Of a stretch of 64,000 bases of DNA, positions 55,444-64,000 are shown piece by piece (within the stretch, counting starts at the first letter, position 1; each line of letters opens with the position of its first letter). Under the pieces are notes generated by a model, which saw only the letters and a program-made list of their open reading frames with translations, did not search any database and was not told where the DNA came from. The position numbers and the translations under genes were made by a program. Source of the stretch: Mesorhizobium sp. 113-3-3 (GTDB taxonomy: Bacteria; Pseudomonadota; Alphaproteobacteria; Rhizobiales; Rhizobiaceae). The DNA lies in NCBI RefSeq assembly GCF_016756495.1, contig NZ_AP023243.1:3476501-3540500 (forward strand). Direction: 5' to 3'.

Positions 55444-58218
55444 CTATCCCGTCCACCCAAGGCCGGCCGAGATGCAATTGATCGATACGAGCAGAGCGTC
55501 GGTGGCCCGCTTTTGATCCACTGTCCCGGTATTTGTCCGAACTTCACGCAACAGGTCGACCTGCAGCCGGTGAATGTCATCCATCTGTCGCCGCAGATTG
55601 TCGAAGCGCCGCTTGAACATCGGAAAGCGCGCGGAGAGATCGCCTCCGGTGAGGTCACCAATCAGGCGCCGCGTCAGCTCGTATTCGGCAGCGATGCGGG
55701 CGTAGATCCGTCGGGCCGCATCGCTGTCGGACACCAGGCGGGCGTAGAGCCGGGCGATCTCCATGTCGGACTGGTAAAGCGTCTTCTCCGCCTCGTCGAC
55801 GATCAGGCGGAAAAAGCGCGAGTGCTCGAACATGCGAGCCAGAAGCTCGCGCCCGGCCTCGCCGCGCACCGTGACGAAAGCGCTGAGCGCGCTGCCGATA
55901 CCATACCAGCCGGTCAACAGATGACGGTTCTGGCTCCAGGCGAACACCCATGGAATGGCGCGCAGGTCGGCAATACCGCTGGCGCCGAAACGGCGCTCCG
56001 GCCGTGAACCCATTTTCAGGAGCGCCAGTTCCGCGACCGGGCTCGCCTGGTTGAAATAGTCGAGGAAGCCAGGCTCGGCCATCAGCCCGGCATAGGATGC
56101 CTGCGACATGCCTGCCAGCGCTTCCAGCGCTTCATTGAACTCCGGCGTTTCCTTTGCCTCGACATCACCGGGCGATCCGGCGCTGTGGGCCAGCACGCCT
56201 GCGGCGAGAATCTCGAGCTGGTTGAGTCCGGTGCCGCGATTGGCGAATTTCGACGATACGACCTCGCCCTGCTCGGTCACCCGCATGGCTCCAGCGACAG
56301 TGCCTTCGGGCTGCGCCGCGATCGCCCGGCCGGTCGGCGCGCCGCCACGGCTGACAGAGCCGCCGCGACCGTGGAAGAAACCGATCCTGACCTTGTGCTT
56401 GTGCCCGACGACAGCGAGGCGCTTTTGCGCTTTTGCCAGTTCCCAGTTGGACGCGAGGAAACCGCCGTCCTTGTTGGAATCGGAATAGCCAAGCATGATT
56501 TCCTGGCGCGCGCCGAAATCGCGCACCGTCCGTCTCACCAGCGAAACGCCGAGCAAATCATTCAGGATGCCGGGGGCGGCCTGTAGATCAGCGATGGTCT
56601 CGAACAATGGCACGATGCGCAGCCTGATCGTGCCGCCACCACCGGGCGAGGTTGAAAGTCCGCAATATTGCGCCAGCAGATAGACCGCCAGGAGATCGTC
56701 GGCCGAGCGGGTCATGCTGAGGACGAAAGCGCCGACTGCGTCGGCGTCCAAGCCGGAAGTATGGTCGCGGATGACAGAGAATGTCGAAAGCAGTTCAGCT
56801 GCTTCAGGCGAGAGCCGGCCTGCGTCGATCTCCAGCCGCTCGCCCTGGCCGACGGCCGCGCGAATGCGCGCCGACCATTGCGGCGTGCCGGCTGCGACCG
56901 GATCGGCGGGATTTGTCAGCGCAAACAGCTCGGCCAGCACCCGGTTGACCACCGTGGAGTTCTGCCGGATGTCGAGCGAGACCGTACGCAAGCCGAAGCT
57001 TCCGACTTGCCAGAGCAGGGGTTGGACAAAACGCCTGGCTACCGCGCGTCCTCCGATCGCTTCAAGAACACGAGACAGGCTGTCCAGATCAGCGCGAAAC
57101 GCCTCTGCCGAGTGGTACGCCGCCATGCCGCCGTTTCGCGTGGCCTCCAGCCGGGCAAGCAAGGCCGAAGCGAACTGGCGAAGCGGTTCATCAGGATTGC
57201 GGGCGGCGATCATGTGCGCCTGTCCGCTTTTATCAAGCGCGGTTTGCAGCACCGGTTCGAAGCTTGCCGGCAGAGCGACGACATTCGAGCTGGCGCTGAG
57301 CACCGTCACCAGCCGCTGCACCTGCGTCAGATACCAGACTATGGCGGTATCGCGGTATTCGGTCATGGCATGGGCGGTGACTGCGGCCGTCACATTGGGA
57401 TTGCCATCGCGATCGCCGCCGATCCACGAGGCATAGCGCATGAAGGAGGGAATGCTGATCGGCTCTCCCGGATAGTGACGCGCGAAGGCGCCTTGAAGCT
57501 TGCCGTAGAGCTGCGGCGTTGCCTCGAAGATGACTTCGCGAAAGAAATGCAGTCCCCAGGCGATCTCGCGTTCGACGGTCGGACGCTCAAGTCGCAACTC
57601 GCCCGTCATCCACAGAAGCTCGATCTCGCTTTCCAGATCGGCGATCAACAGGTCGCGTTCGCGCGGCGCCCAGCGCGGCTGATCGAGTTCGGTCAGCTTG
57701 CGATAGATACGGCGGTGGATCTCCAGCACCGTGACGCGTTTGGCCTCGGTCGGGTGCGCGGTCATGGTCGGGCCGACGCAAAGCTCATTGAGCGTCGCCT
57801 GGACTTCCTGCGCTGAGTGGCCGTTGGCTGCCATCTGCGCGATGACGCTGGCGAAGGAGCCTGGCACTTCGTCGACACCCGCGCCTTGTTCGAGTTCGCG
57901 ACGCGCCCGCATGGCAAACAACTCGTCTGCAATCGCCAGCAACTGGAACCATACGCCGCTCGCCTGAAGCGCCGGGATGCGCTGCTCGGCGGCGAGGGAG
58001 ACAAGCGACCTGCGTCCGGTCAGGACGGCGGCGATCTCGGGCTCTCGCGCGCTTGCGACCTGCAGCAGCAGACGCAACAAAAGGCTGCGCTCGTCCTCGC
58101 GAAAGTTGATGCGTCTGCTCTGTTCCAACTGCTTTCCTGATCCGTCCGCATCGATTGCTGCTATAGCCGTGCCCTGGACGTCCTCCAGCGGCTTCAGCGC
58201 CGCTGGAACAGACTTCAC
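55444..58218 (-). CDS. ppc: Phosphoenolpyruvate carboxylase
   Basis: A 924-aa enzyme fixing bicarbonate onto PEP to make oxaloacetate. Catalytic segments are VGPTMTAHPTEAKR with the catalytic His near residue 155, WIGGDRDGNPNVT near 270, GYSDSNKDGGFLASNWELAKA near 575 and FFHGRGGSVSRGGAP near 610. The C-terminus ends AGLGWTG. The start used is a GTG at 58218, 34 bp after mtkB; later starts cannot be excluded. In this cluster it supplies C4 units for malate thiokinase in the serine cycle. Confidence 0.96.
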   Translation of the reverse strand: MKSVPAALKPLEDVQGTAIAAIDADGSGKQLEQSRRINFREDERSLLLRLLLQVASAREPEIAAVLTGRRSLVSLAAEQRIPALQASGVWFQLLAIADELFAMRARRELEQGAGVDEVPGSFASVIAQMAANGHSAQEVQATLNELCVGPTMTAHPTEAKRVTVLEIHRRIYRKLTELDQPRWAPRERDLLIADLESEIELLWMTGELRLERPTVEREIAWGLHFFREVIFEATPQLYGKLQGAFARHYPGEPISIPSFMRYASWIGGDRDGNPNVTAAVTAHAMTEYRDTAIVWYLTQVQRLVTVLSASSNVVALPASFEPVLQTALDKSGQAHMIAARNPDEPLRQFASALLARLEATRNGGMAAYHSAEAFRADLDSLSRVLEAIGGRAVARRFVQPLLWQVGSFGLRTVSLDIRQNSTVVNRVLAELFALTNPADPVAAGTPQWSARIRAAVGQGERLEIDAGRLSPEAAELLSTFSVIRDHTSGLDADAVGAFVLSMTRSADDLLAVYLLAQYCGLSTSPGGGGTIRLRIVPLFETIADLQAAPGILNDLLGVSLVRRTVRDFGARQEIMLGYSDSNKDGGFLASNWELAKAQKRLAVVGHKHKVRIGFFHGRGGSVSRGGAPTGRAIAAQPEGTVAGAMRVTEQGEVVSSKFANRGTGLNQLEILAAGVLAHSAGSPGDVEAKETPEFNEALEALAGMSQASYAGLMAEPGFLDYFNQASPVAELALLKMGSRPERRFGASGIADLRAIPWVFAWSQNRHLLTGWYGIGSALSAFVTVRGEAGRELLARMFEHSRFFRLIVDEAEKTLYQSDMEIARLYARLVSDSDAARRIYARIAAEYELTRRLIGDLTGGDLSARFPMFKRRFDNLRRQMDDIHRLQVDLLREVRTNTGTVDQKRATDALLVSINCISAGLGWTG

Positions 58219-58252
58219 GTCTTGCGCTATGCGGCCTTGGCCCGGTCTGCCG

Positions 58253-59152
58253 TCACGCCGCCTTCTTCATCCGCGCCAGCGTATCGGCCACCACCTCGCC
58301 AAAGGACGACGGCGTCGGCACGATGATGACGCCTGCCTCCTTCAGGATCTCGACCTTCTCCTGCGCCGACTCGCCGAAGGCCGAGATGATGGCGCCGGCG
58401 TGGCCCATGCGGCGGCCTTTCGGGGCGGAGAGGCCGGCGATGTAGGCGATCAGCGGCTTGCGCATGTTGTCGCGCGCCCAGATCGCGGCTTCGGCCTCCT
58501 GCGGTCCGCCGATCTCGCCGATCATCACCACGGCGTCGGTCTCGTCGTCCTGCTCGAACAGTTTCAGCATGTCCTTGAACGAGGAGCCGTTGATCGGGTC
58601 GCCGCCGATGCCGACGCTGGTCGACACACCGATGCCGAGCGCCTTCATCTGCGAGGCGGCCTCGTAGCCGAGCGTGCCGGATCGGCCGACGATGCCGACG
58701 CGGCCGGGCAGGTAGATGCTGCCCGGCATGATACCCATCAGCGCCTGTCCCGGGGTGATCATGCCGGCACAGTTCGGGCCGATCAGCCGCATGCGGTCTT
58801 CGTAGCGGTAGCGCAGCATGTAGCGTTTGACCTGCATCATGTCCTGGGAGGGGATGCCGTCGGTGATGCAGACGCACAGTTTGATGCCGGCGTCCGCGGC
58901 CTCCATGATGGAATCGGCGGCAAAGGGCGGCGGCACGAAGACGATGCTCGCCTCGGCGCGAGTCTCGCGCACAGCGCCCTTGACCGTGTTGAAGACGGGC
59001 AGGCCGAGATGCTTCTGGCCGCCCTTGCCGGGGGTGACGCCGCCGACCAGCTTGGTGCCGTAGCGTTTCATGTCCTCGGCGTGGAAGCTGCCGATCTTGC
59101 CGGTGAAACCCTGGACGATGACCCGGGTGCTGCGGTTGAGCAGAATTGCCAT
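58253..59152 (-). CDS. mtkB: Malate--CoA ligase (malate thiokinase) alpha subunit
   Basis: A 299-aa protein of the succinyl-CoA synthetase alpha family. The N-terminus shows RVIVQGFTGKIGSFHAEDMKRYG for CoA binding, and the phospho-His segment is GHAGAIISAFGESAQEK near residue 250. Context between mcl/mtkA and ppc argues for malate thiokinase (malate + CoA + ATP to malyl-CoA) rather than the TCA enzyme. A repeat-filled 128-bp gap separates it from mtkA. Confidence 0.9.
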   Translation of the reverse strand: MAILLNRSTRVIVQGFTGKIGSFHAEDMKRYGTKLVGGVTPGKGGQKHLGLPVFNTVKGAVRETRAEASIVFVPPPFAADSIMEAADAGIKLCVCITDGIPSQDMMQVKRYMLRYRYEDRMRLIGPNCAGMITPGQALMGIMPGSIYLPGRVGIVGRSGTLGYEAASQMKALGIGVSTSVGIGGDPINGSSFKDMLKLFEQDDETDAVVMIGEIGGPQEAEAAIWARDNMRKPLIAYIAGLSAPKGRRMGHAGAIISAFGESAQEKVEILKEAGVIIVPTPSSFGEVVADTLARMKKAA

Positions 59153-59166
59153 TTTTTCGACCTCCC

Positions 59167-59219
59167 TAGAGCATGATGCCGAAAAGTGTGAAGCGGTTTT
59201 CGGACGACATCATGCTCTA
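59167..59219. repeat. RIME-like palindrome between mtkA and mtkB
   Basis: TAGAGCATGATG (59167-59178) and CATCATGCTCTA (59208-59219) are perfect inverted repeats with the inner pair CCGAAAA/TTTTCGG. It is of the same family as the element at 36262-36308. It separates two subunit genes that are usually tightly linked. Confidence 0.85.
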
Positions 59220-59246
59220 TCTGTTTGATTTTAGAGACGGATTCAG

Positions 59247-59271
59247 ATTTCAGGTCGATTCGACCTGAAAT
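59247..59271. repeat. Short hairpin between mtkA and mtkB
   Basis: ATTTCAGGTCG and CGACCTGAAAT form a perfect 11-bp inverted repeat with the loop ATT, ten bases after the mtkA stop codon on the transcribed strand. It may protect the mtkA mRNA 3' end or be part of the same mosaic element as 59167-59219. Confidence 0.7.
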
Positions 59272-59280
59272 TATCCGGCT

Positions 59281-60468
59281 CTAGGCTGCTTTTTTCTTCT
59301 TGGCGGCCGCGCGCCAGGCGGCGACGGCTTTTTCGGCGGCTTCGGCCAGCGTGTCGGCAACGGTCACCGCCTCGCCGGAATCGGCGAGGATGCGGCGGCC
59401 TTCCTCGGCCTTGGTGCCGGATAGGCGCACCACCAGCGGTAAGTTGACGCCGACTTCGCGTATCGCCTTGATCACGCCTTCGGCGACCCAGTCGCAGCGG
59501 TTGATGCCGGCGAAGATGTTGACAAGGATGGTCTCGACATTCTTGTCGCCGAGCACGGCGCGGAAGGATTTCGCCACCCGCTCGGGCGAGGCGCCGCCGC
59601 CGATGTCGAGGAAGTTGGCCGGCTCGCCGCCGGCGATCTTGATCATGTCCATGGTCGCCATGGCCAGACCCGCGCCATTGATGATGCAGCCAATATTGCC
59701 GTCGAGGCCGACATAGGAGAGGCCTCGGTCGCTGGCGAAGGTTTCGCGCGGGTCTTCCTGGCTCTTGTCGCGCAGTTCGGAGATTTCCGGCCGCCGGAAC
59801 AGCGCGTTCTCGTCGAACGACATTTTTGCGTCGAGCGCGATCAGATTGCCGTCGCGCGTCACCACCAGCGGGTTGATCTCCAGCATCGAGGCGTCGTAGT
59901 CGCGGAACACCTGGTAGCAGCTGAAGATGGTTTCGGTGGCCTTGCCGATCAGGTTGTGGTCGAGGCCGAGCCCGAAGGCGATCTCGCGCGCCTGGAAGCG
60001 CTGCATGCCGACACCGGGATCGACCGATGTGCGCAGGATGGAATTGGGTTCCTTCTCGACAATGTCCTCGATCTCCATGCCGCCGGCGGCCGAGGCCACG
60101 ATCATGACGCGCTCTTCCTTGCGGTCGAGCACGAAGCCGACATAGAGCTCCTGGGCGATGTCGACGGCTTCCTCCAGGTAGAGCCTGGAGATCAGCTTGC
60201 CGCGCGGTCCGGTCTGCTGGGTCACCAGCTTGCGGCCGAGCATGGCTTCGGCGGCGTTGGAGATTTCCTCGTCATTGGCGCAGAGCTTGATGCCGCCGGC
60301 CTTGCCGCGGGCGCCGGAGTGCACCTGCGCCTTCAAGACCCATTTGCTGCCGCCGATCTCGCGCGCCCTGTAGGTGGCCTGTTCTGGGCTGTAGGCCAGC
60401 CCACCGCGCGGCACATGCACGCCATGGCGGGCAAGCAGTTCCTTGGCCTGATATTCGTGGATGTCCAT
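59281..60468 (-). CDS. mtkA: Malate--CoA ligase (malate thiokinase) beta subunit
   Basis: A 395-aa ATP-grasp protein of the succinyl-CoA synthetase beta family. It starts [17 protein letters not shown], has the ATP-grasp block [20 protein letters not shown], and ends with the power-helix region [22 protein letters not shown] and a Lys/Ala-rich tail. The ATG at 60468 has a GGGAGG site upstream. It pairs with MtkB; mcl ends 19 bp upstream. Confidence 0.92.
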   Translation of the reverse strand: MDIHEYQAKELLARHGVHVPRGGLAYSPEQATYRAREIGGSKWVLKAQVHSGARGKAGGIKLCANDEEISNAAEAMLGRKLVTQQTGPRGKLISRLYLEEAVDIAQELYVGFVLDRKEERVMIVASAAGGMEIEDIVEKEPNSILRTSVDPGVGMQRFQAREIAFGLGLDHNLIGKATETIFSCYQVFRDYDASMLEINPLVVTRDGNLIALDAKMSFDENALFRRPEISELRDKSQEDPRETFASDRGLSYVGLDGNIGCIINGAGLAMATMDMIKIAGGEPANFLDIGGGASPERVAKSFRAVLGDKNVETILVNIFAGINRCDWVAEGVIKAIREVGVNLPLVVRLSGTKAEEGRRILADSGEAVTVADTLAEAAEKAVAAWRAAAKKKKAA

Positions 60469-60487
60469 TTTTGTCCTCCCTGAACAG

Positions 60488-61444
60488 TCAATGCGTGGCG
60501 GTTTGGCCGGCGCGTTCGATGGCTTCGTTGACCACCAGAACATTGCGCGCCATGCGTTCCGACGCGGCGTCGATCATCTTGCCGTCGAGGGCAGCGGCTC
60601 CCTTGCCCTGAGCCTCGGCTTCCCTGAGCACTTCGAGAATCCGCCTGGCGCGCGTGACCTCTTTTTCGGGCGGCGAAAACACGTCGTTGGCGAGCGCGAT
60701 CTGCGAGGGATGGATCGCCCATTTGCCTTCGATGCCGAGCGCCGCGGCGCGCCTGGCGCCGGCGATATAACCTTCCGGGTCGGAGAAATCGCCGAACGGG
60801 CCGTCAATGGCGCGCAGGCCATAGGCGCGGCAGGCAACCGTCATGCGCGACAGGGCGAAATGCCACTGGTCGCCGGGATAGTCGGGGTTTAGGCCACCAA
60901 TGTTGACGGTGCGCGCCTTGCAACTCGCCGCGTAGTCGGCGACACCGAAATGCATGGCCTCCAGCCGGCCTGGCGTGGCGGCGATCGCCTCGACATTGGC
61001 CATACCGAGCGCTGTCTCGATCAGCGCTTCGAGGCCGACACGGGTTTTGAAACCCTTGGCCATCTCGATCTGGTTGACCATGGCCTCGACCATGTAGAGA
61101 TCGGCCGGCACGCCGACTTTCGGCACCAGGATGGTGTCCAGCCGGTCGCCTGCCTGTTCCATCACGTCGACCACGTCGCGGTACATGTAATGGGTGTCCA
61201 GGCCGTTGATGCGCACCGAGACAGTCTTGCCCTTGGCTCGCCAGTCAATGTCGTTCAGCGCCTGGATGATGTTCTTGCGGGCGCGTTCCTTGTCGGGCGG
61301 GGCGACCGCGTCCTCTATGTCGAGGAAGACGAAGTCGGCGGCGCTGTTGGCCGCCTTTTCGATCATCTCCGGGCTGGAGCCGGGAACCGCCAGCTCGCTG
61401 CGCTGCAGCCGCAATTTCTTCAAATGGTTGATGGTGTGGCTCAT
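60488..61444 (-). CDS. mcl: Malyl-CoA lyase (HpcH/HpaI family)
   Basis: A 318-aa lyase cleaving malyl-CoA to acetyl-CoA and glyoxylate. Motifs include [20 protein letters not shown] near residue 18, [19 protein letters not shown] with the metal-binding acidic residues, and [16 protein letters not shown]. It may also act on beta-methylmalyl-CoA. The ATG at 61444 follows a GGGAG site 11 bp after sgaA; the longer open frame upstream is a shadow of sgaA. Confidence 0.93.
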   Translation of the reverse strand: MSHTINHLKKLRLQRSELAVPGSSPEMIEKAANSAADFVFLDIEDAVAPPDKERARKNIIQALNDIDWRAKGKTVSVRINGLDTHYMYRDVVDVMEQAGDRLDTILVPKVGVPADLYMVEAMVNQIEMAKGFKTRVGLEALIETALGMANVEAIAATPGRLEAMHFGVADYAASCKARTVNIGGLNPDYPGDQWHFALSRMTVACRAYGLRAIDGPFGDFSDPEGYIAGARRAAALGIEGKWAIHPSQIALANDVFSPPEKEVTRARRILEVLREAEAQGKGAAALDGKMIDAASERMARNVLVVNEAIERAGQTATH

Positions 61445-61455
61445 CGTGCGCTCCC

Positions 61456-62646
61456 TCAAGCGGCTTCGGCGACTGGCACGGCGGCCGAGGCGCGGAAATG
61501 CTGGATGGCGGCGCCGACGCCGGAACCCGGCGACAGCCGCACGCCGCAATCGAGCAGCGCCATTTCGGCCGCTGACAGCGAGGAGAGCACCATCACCTCG
61601 TTCAGCCAGCCGAGATGGCCGATGCGGAAGACCTTGCCCATCACCTTGTTGAGGCCGCCGCCCAGCGAGGTCTGGTAGGTGCGGTAGGCGCGCTTGACGA
61701 TGTCGCCACTGTCGATGCCTTCCGGCACCAGAATGGCGCTGACCGTATCGGAGTGCCATTTCGGCGCTTTCGCACAGAGCTTCAGGCCCCAGGCATCGAC
61801 CGCCTTGCGCACGCCTTCGGCCAGGCGATGGTGGCGGGCGAAGATGTTGTCCAGCCCTTCCTCCGCGATCAGGTCGAGCGAGGCGCGCAGGCCGCGCAAC
61901 AGCTGCGTCGCCGGCGTATAAGGAAAATAGCCGGCATCGTTGGCGCGGATCATGTCCTCGAAGGAGAAGAAGCAGCGCCGGTGGGTGGAGGTCCGCGAAG
62001 CCACGAGCGCCTTCTTGCTGACGGAGAGGAAGCCGAGGCCGGCGGGCAGCATGAAGCCCTTCTGCGAGCCGCTGACGGCGCAGTCGACGCCCCATTCCTC
62101 CTGGCGGAAATCGATCGAGCCGATCGACGACACGCCGTCGACGAAGAGCAGGGCAGGGTGGTTGGCATCGTCGAGCGCGGCGCGGCAGCCGGCGACATCG
62201 CTGGTCACGCCTGTCGCCGTCTCGTTCTGCGTGCAGAACACGGCCTTGATGCGGTGCGCCTTGTCCGCCTTAAGCCGCTCGGCATAGAGCTCGAGTGGCA
62301 CGCCGGTGCCCCATTCGCAGTCGATGACATCGACCTCGAGGCCGAGGCGTTCGGCCATGTCGACCCACAGATGCGAGAACTGGCCGAAGCGCGACATCAG
62401 CACGCGGTCGCCGGGGCTGAGCACATTGGTCATCGCCGCTTCCCAGGCGCCGGTGCCCGAGGACGGGTAGATGAAGACGCGGCCGGTCTCGTTCTTGAAG
62501 ACGCGTTTGATGTCCTGGAACAGCGGCAAGGTGAGATCCGGGAAGGACGCGGCGCGCATGTCCTCCATCGGCAGGTTCATCGCCTGCCGAACCTGCTCGG
62601 GGATGTTGGTCGGCCCGGGAATGAAAAGATGGGTGAAACCGGCCAT
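61456..62646 (-). CDS. sgaA: Serine--glyoxylate aminotransferase
   Basis: A 396-aa class V PLP aminotransferase converting serine and glyoxylate to hydroxypyruvate and glycine. It starts MAGFTHLFIPGPTNIPEQVRQAM, and the PLP lysine is visible in AVSGSQKGFMLPAGLGFLS near residue 195. It is the first enzyme gene of the serine-cycle block, consuming the glyoxylate released by Mcl. The regulator gene ends 123 bp upstream on the same strand. Confidence 0.94.
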   Translation of the reverse strand: MAGFTHLFIPGPTNIPEQVRQAMNLPMEDMRAASFPDLTLPLFQDIKRVFKNETGRVFIYPSSGTGAWEAAMTNVLSPGDRVLMSRFGQFSHLWVDMAERLGLEVDVIDCEWGTGVPLELYAERLKADKAHRIKAVFCTQNETATGVTSDVAGCRAALDDANHPALLFVDGVSSIGSIDFRQEEWGVDCAVSGSQKGFMLPAGLGFLSVSKKALVASRTSTHRRCFFSFEDMIRANDAGYFPYTPATQLLRGLRASLDLIAEEGLDNIFARHHRLAEGVRKAVDAWGLKLCAKAPKWHSDTVSAILVPEGIDSGDIVKRAYRTYQTSLGGGLNKVMGKVFRIGHLGWLNEVMVLSSLSAAEMALLDCGVRLSPGSGVGAAIQHFRASAAVPVAEAA

Positions 62647-62769
62647 GATGCGAACTCCTCCTGATCCAGCAAAGCGGTGGGGGGAGTTTCGTTTCGACGG
62701 CTAAAGCCAGCAACACCTTGGCGGGTAAGATCTCGCCGCGCGCGGGTGGGGCGGGACTACCCGGTTGGC

Positions 62770-63390
62770 CTACCCGAAAGGCTGCTTCTGGGTGCGCCTT
62801 TCGCGCGCATAGAGCGCGACAGCCATCGCCCGGTTGCGGACGTCGAGCTTGTCGTAGAGATTCTTCAGGTGGTACTTCACCGTGTTCTCGGAAATGCCGG
62901 TCCGCGTGGCGATCTGCAGATTTGTCCAGCCGTCGGAAAGCACCGCCAGCAGCTCGCGTTCACGCACCGTGAGCTGCGCGAGCGGCGTGTCATTGACCTT
63001 GTTGATGTCGATATAGGGGATGCAGATGCGGCCGTGCGCGACCGCCAGGATCGTGTCGAAGATGATGGCCGGATCGTCGAACTGGAAACAGTAGCCCTGG
63101 GCGCCGAGCCGCACGCATTGCTTCAGGATGCCGATGTCGTGGTCGTTGGAAAAGACGGTGATGCGCACGTCGAGCTTGCGGCTCTGGACCTCGGCCAGCA
63201 CATCCGCGCCGTCCATGTCGGCGAGCTTCCAGCCGATGATTGCGACGTCGAACCCGCCCTTGGCAGCAAGATCGAGGAATTGCTTGCCGCTGTGCACACT
63301 GCCCAGCAATTCGAAGCGGCCGTCGCATTCGAGCATTTCGCGCAGCGCCGATATGACGAATGGATTGCGCTCGGCGACGACAATGCGCAT
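62770..63390 (-). CDS. LuxR-family regulator with a degenerate receiver domain
   Basis: A 206-aa NarL/FixJ-type protein. Residues ~1-120 look like a receiver domain, but the phospho-acceptor Asp is replaced by Gly53 (AIIGWKLADMDG) and the conserved Lys near the fifth strand by Gln (GYCFQFDDP). The output HTH at ~140-195 is intact (LTVRERELLAVLSDG, ISENTVKYHLKNLYDKLDV). It is therefore probably not switched by phosphorylation. The ATG at 63390 starts the fold exactly; a TTG at 63438 without an SD is an alternative. It precedes sgaA in the same direction, so it is a candidate serine-cycle regulator. No kinase gene is nearby. Confidence 0.85.
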   Translation of the reverse strand: MRIVVAERNPFVISALREMLECDGRFELLGSVHSGKQFLDLAAKGGFDVAIIGWKLADMDGADVLAEVQSRKLDVRITVFSNDHDIGILKQCVRLGAQGYCFQFDDPAIIFDTILAVAHGRICIPYIDINKVNDTPLAQLTVRERELLAVLSDGWTNLQIATRTGISENTVKYHLKNLYDKLDVRNRAMAVALYARERRTQKQPFG

Positions 63391-63813
63391 CCGCCGGTCG
63401 CCAATTGCCTTGCTCGTTTTCCCGGGCTTGCTGTTCAAGGGCCGTTTTTGTCCTGGGCTGATCGTGCCGCACTCCGAGGCCAGGCTTCAGGCCTGGACCC
63501 GTATCATGACAATTCTGCCCCAATCGCGCCGGGGTGCTCTTTCCCCAGCGACATCGGCTGTCGCGCCGTCTGAAGCCGGGATGCGCCGGTTCCTGATGGA
63601 GCAGGCAGTGCCGGGTCAAGCATGCGCGATGCGCGTACCGGGTGGCGTGGAGCCAGCGTTTCGTTTGATATTCCGTGCCTTAGGGCGATAAGTTCTCAAA
63701 TCGAATCGTGTCCGCGGGCGAGATGTATCGGATTTCCGCGAAACCGGTTTCCGCTTTAAGGTCCGATGCTCTAGACCTGAGACACAATTTGTCCGGGATG
63801 GCGGGAGGCGCTG
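63391..63813. other. Intergenic region upstream of the LuxR regulator and mgtE-like gene
   Basis: No convincing gene was seen in this 423-bp divergent gap. The right part (about 63730-63775) contains rhizobial repeat-like text (CGAAACCGGTTTCCG, GATGCTCTAGACC), of which ACCGGT is a palindromic centre. Promoters for both divergent genes must lie here. Confidence 0.45.
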
Positions 63814-64000
63814 GTGGAGGACAAGCAGACGATCTCCGCCAAGGCGGCTGACGAGGCCCACGCCGATATCTACGGCGAGGGCGGTGCGGTCCTGCCGTCC
63901 TTCCTTGCCCAGATCGGGGCCGCGATCGCCGACCGCGATACGCTCACCCTCAAGCATGAAGTCGACATCTGCACCAGTCGGAACTGGGCGACCTGATCGA
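63814..64000 (+). pseudogene. mgtE-like magnesium transporter, 5' part with apparent frameshift
   Basis: The GTG at 63814 follows a GGGAGG site. The first ~50 codons read MEDKQTISAKAADEAHADIY and continue to LKHEVD, like the cytoplasmic N-domain of MgtE-type Mg2+ transporters. Just after that the frame reaches a stop at 63994-63996. If one C is added near 63966, the text becomes HLHQSELGDLI, the expected continuation. So the copy is either frameshifted or the base is a sequencing error; the window ends before this can be settled. Confidence 0.6.

Overview
The window looks like a chromosomal segment of a Rhizobiales alphaproteobacterium, most likely Mesorhizobium or a close relative. The reasons are the high G+C, the aerobic cobalamin cluster, the nuo-birA-rnj-mce-proS-lolCD gene order, alphaproteobacterial GAAC-N7-GAAC LexA sites and abundant REP/RIME-type palindromic repeats. 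The genus is inferred from this content; no search was run.

Regions. (1) 1-6.1 kb: the tail of an endonuclease/exonuclease/phosphatase protein, a Nudix protein, a small membrane protein, a MacAB-like efflux operon (minus strand), a PhzF-family gene and tRNA-Lys(CTT). (2) 6.2-8.3 kb: a small accessory patch with a secreted protein and a divergent LuxR-HTH/TolB-like/TPR regulator. (3) 8.4-24.9 kb: a minus-strand aerobic cobalamin locus, read from a B12 riboswitch at 24.8 kb: DUF1636-cobW-cobN-cobG-cobH-cobI-cobJ, (cobK on the opposite strand), cobL-cobE-cobM-cobA-cobB-cobS-cobT. Most neighbours overlap by 4 bp. Palindromic repeats sit in frame inside cobE, cobG and (twice) cobN, and one lies between cobL and cobK. 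(4) 24.9-26.1 kb: a YcaQ-type DNA glycosylase. (5) 26.4-42.3 kb: the complete 14-gene nuo operon (complex I), with an extra gene between nuoF and nuoG that shares a helix-hairpin-helix tail with an elongated NuoE. (6) 42.3-52.6 kb: birA, rnj, mce, a DUF1467 gene, a candidate alpha-r9 sRNA, proS, lolC, lolD, a 28-aa membrane peptide behind a LexA box, an SRPBCC/site-2-protease fusion, lipB and tRNA-Leu(GAG). (7) 52.6-55.4 kb: an accessory insertion with a SIR2-domain protein and a PD-(D/E)XK nuclease-like protein (probable two-gene defence module), followed by a decayed fragment of mtkB. (8) 55.4-63.4 kb: a serine-cycle block on the minus strand: a LuxR-type regulator with a degenerate receiver, sgaA, mcl, mtkA, mtkB, ppc. 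(9) The right edge holds the start of an mgtE-like gene carrying an apparent 1-bp frameshift.

How the genes fit together: the cobalamin locus makes B12 from uroporphyrinogen III, with Co inserted by CobN, and is probably shut down by B12 through the riboswitch. Mce supplies the substrate of B12-dependent methylmalonyl-CoA mutase. The nuo genes build the respiratory complex I. SgaA, Mcl, MtkA, MtkB and Ppc form the glyoxylate/C4 arm of the serine cycle; hydroxypyruvate reductase and the tetrahydrofolate enzymes are not in the window.

Most noteworthy: the SOS-controlled 28-aa membrane peptide (analogous in size and control to Caulobacter SidA), the SIR2 plus nuclease pair, and the repeated in-frame invasion of cobalamin genes by palindromic repeats.
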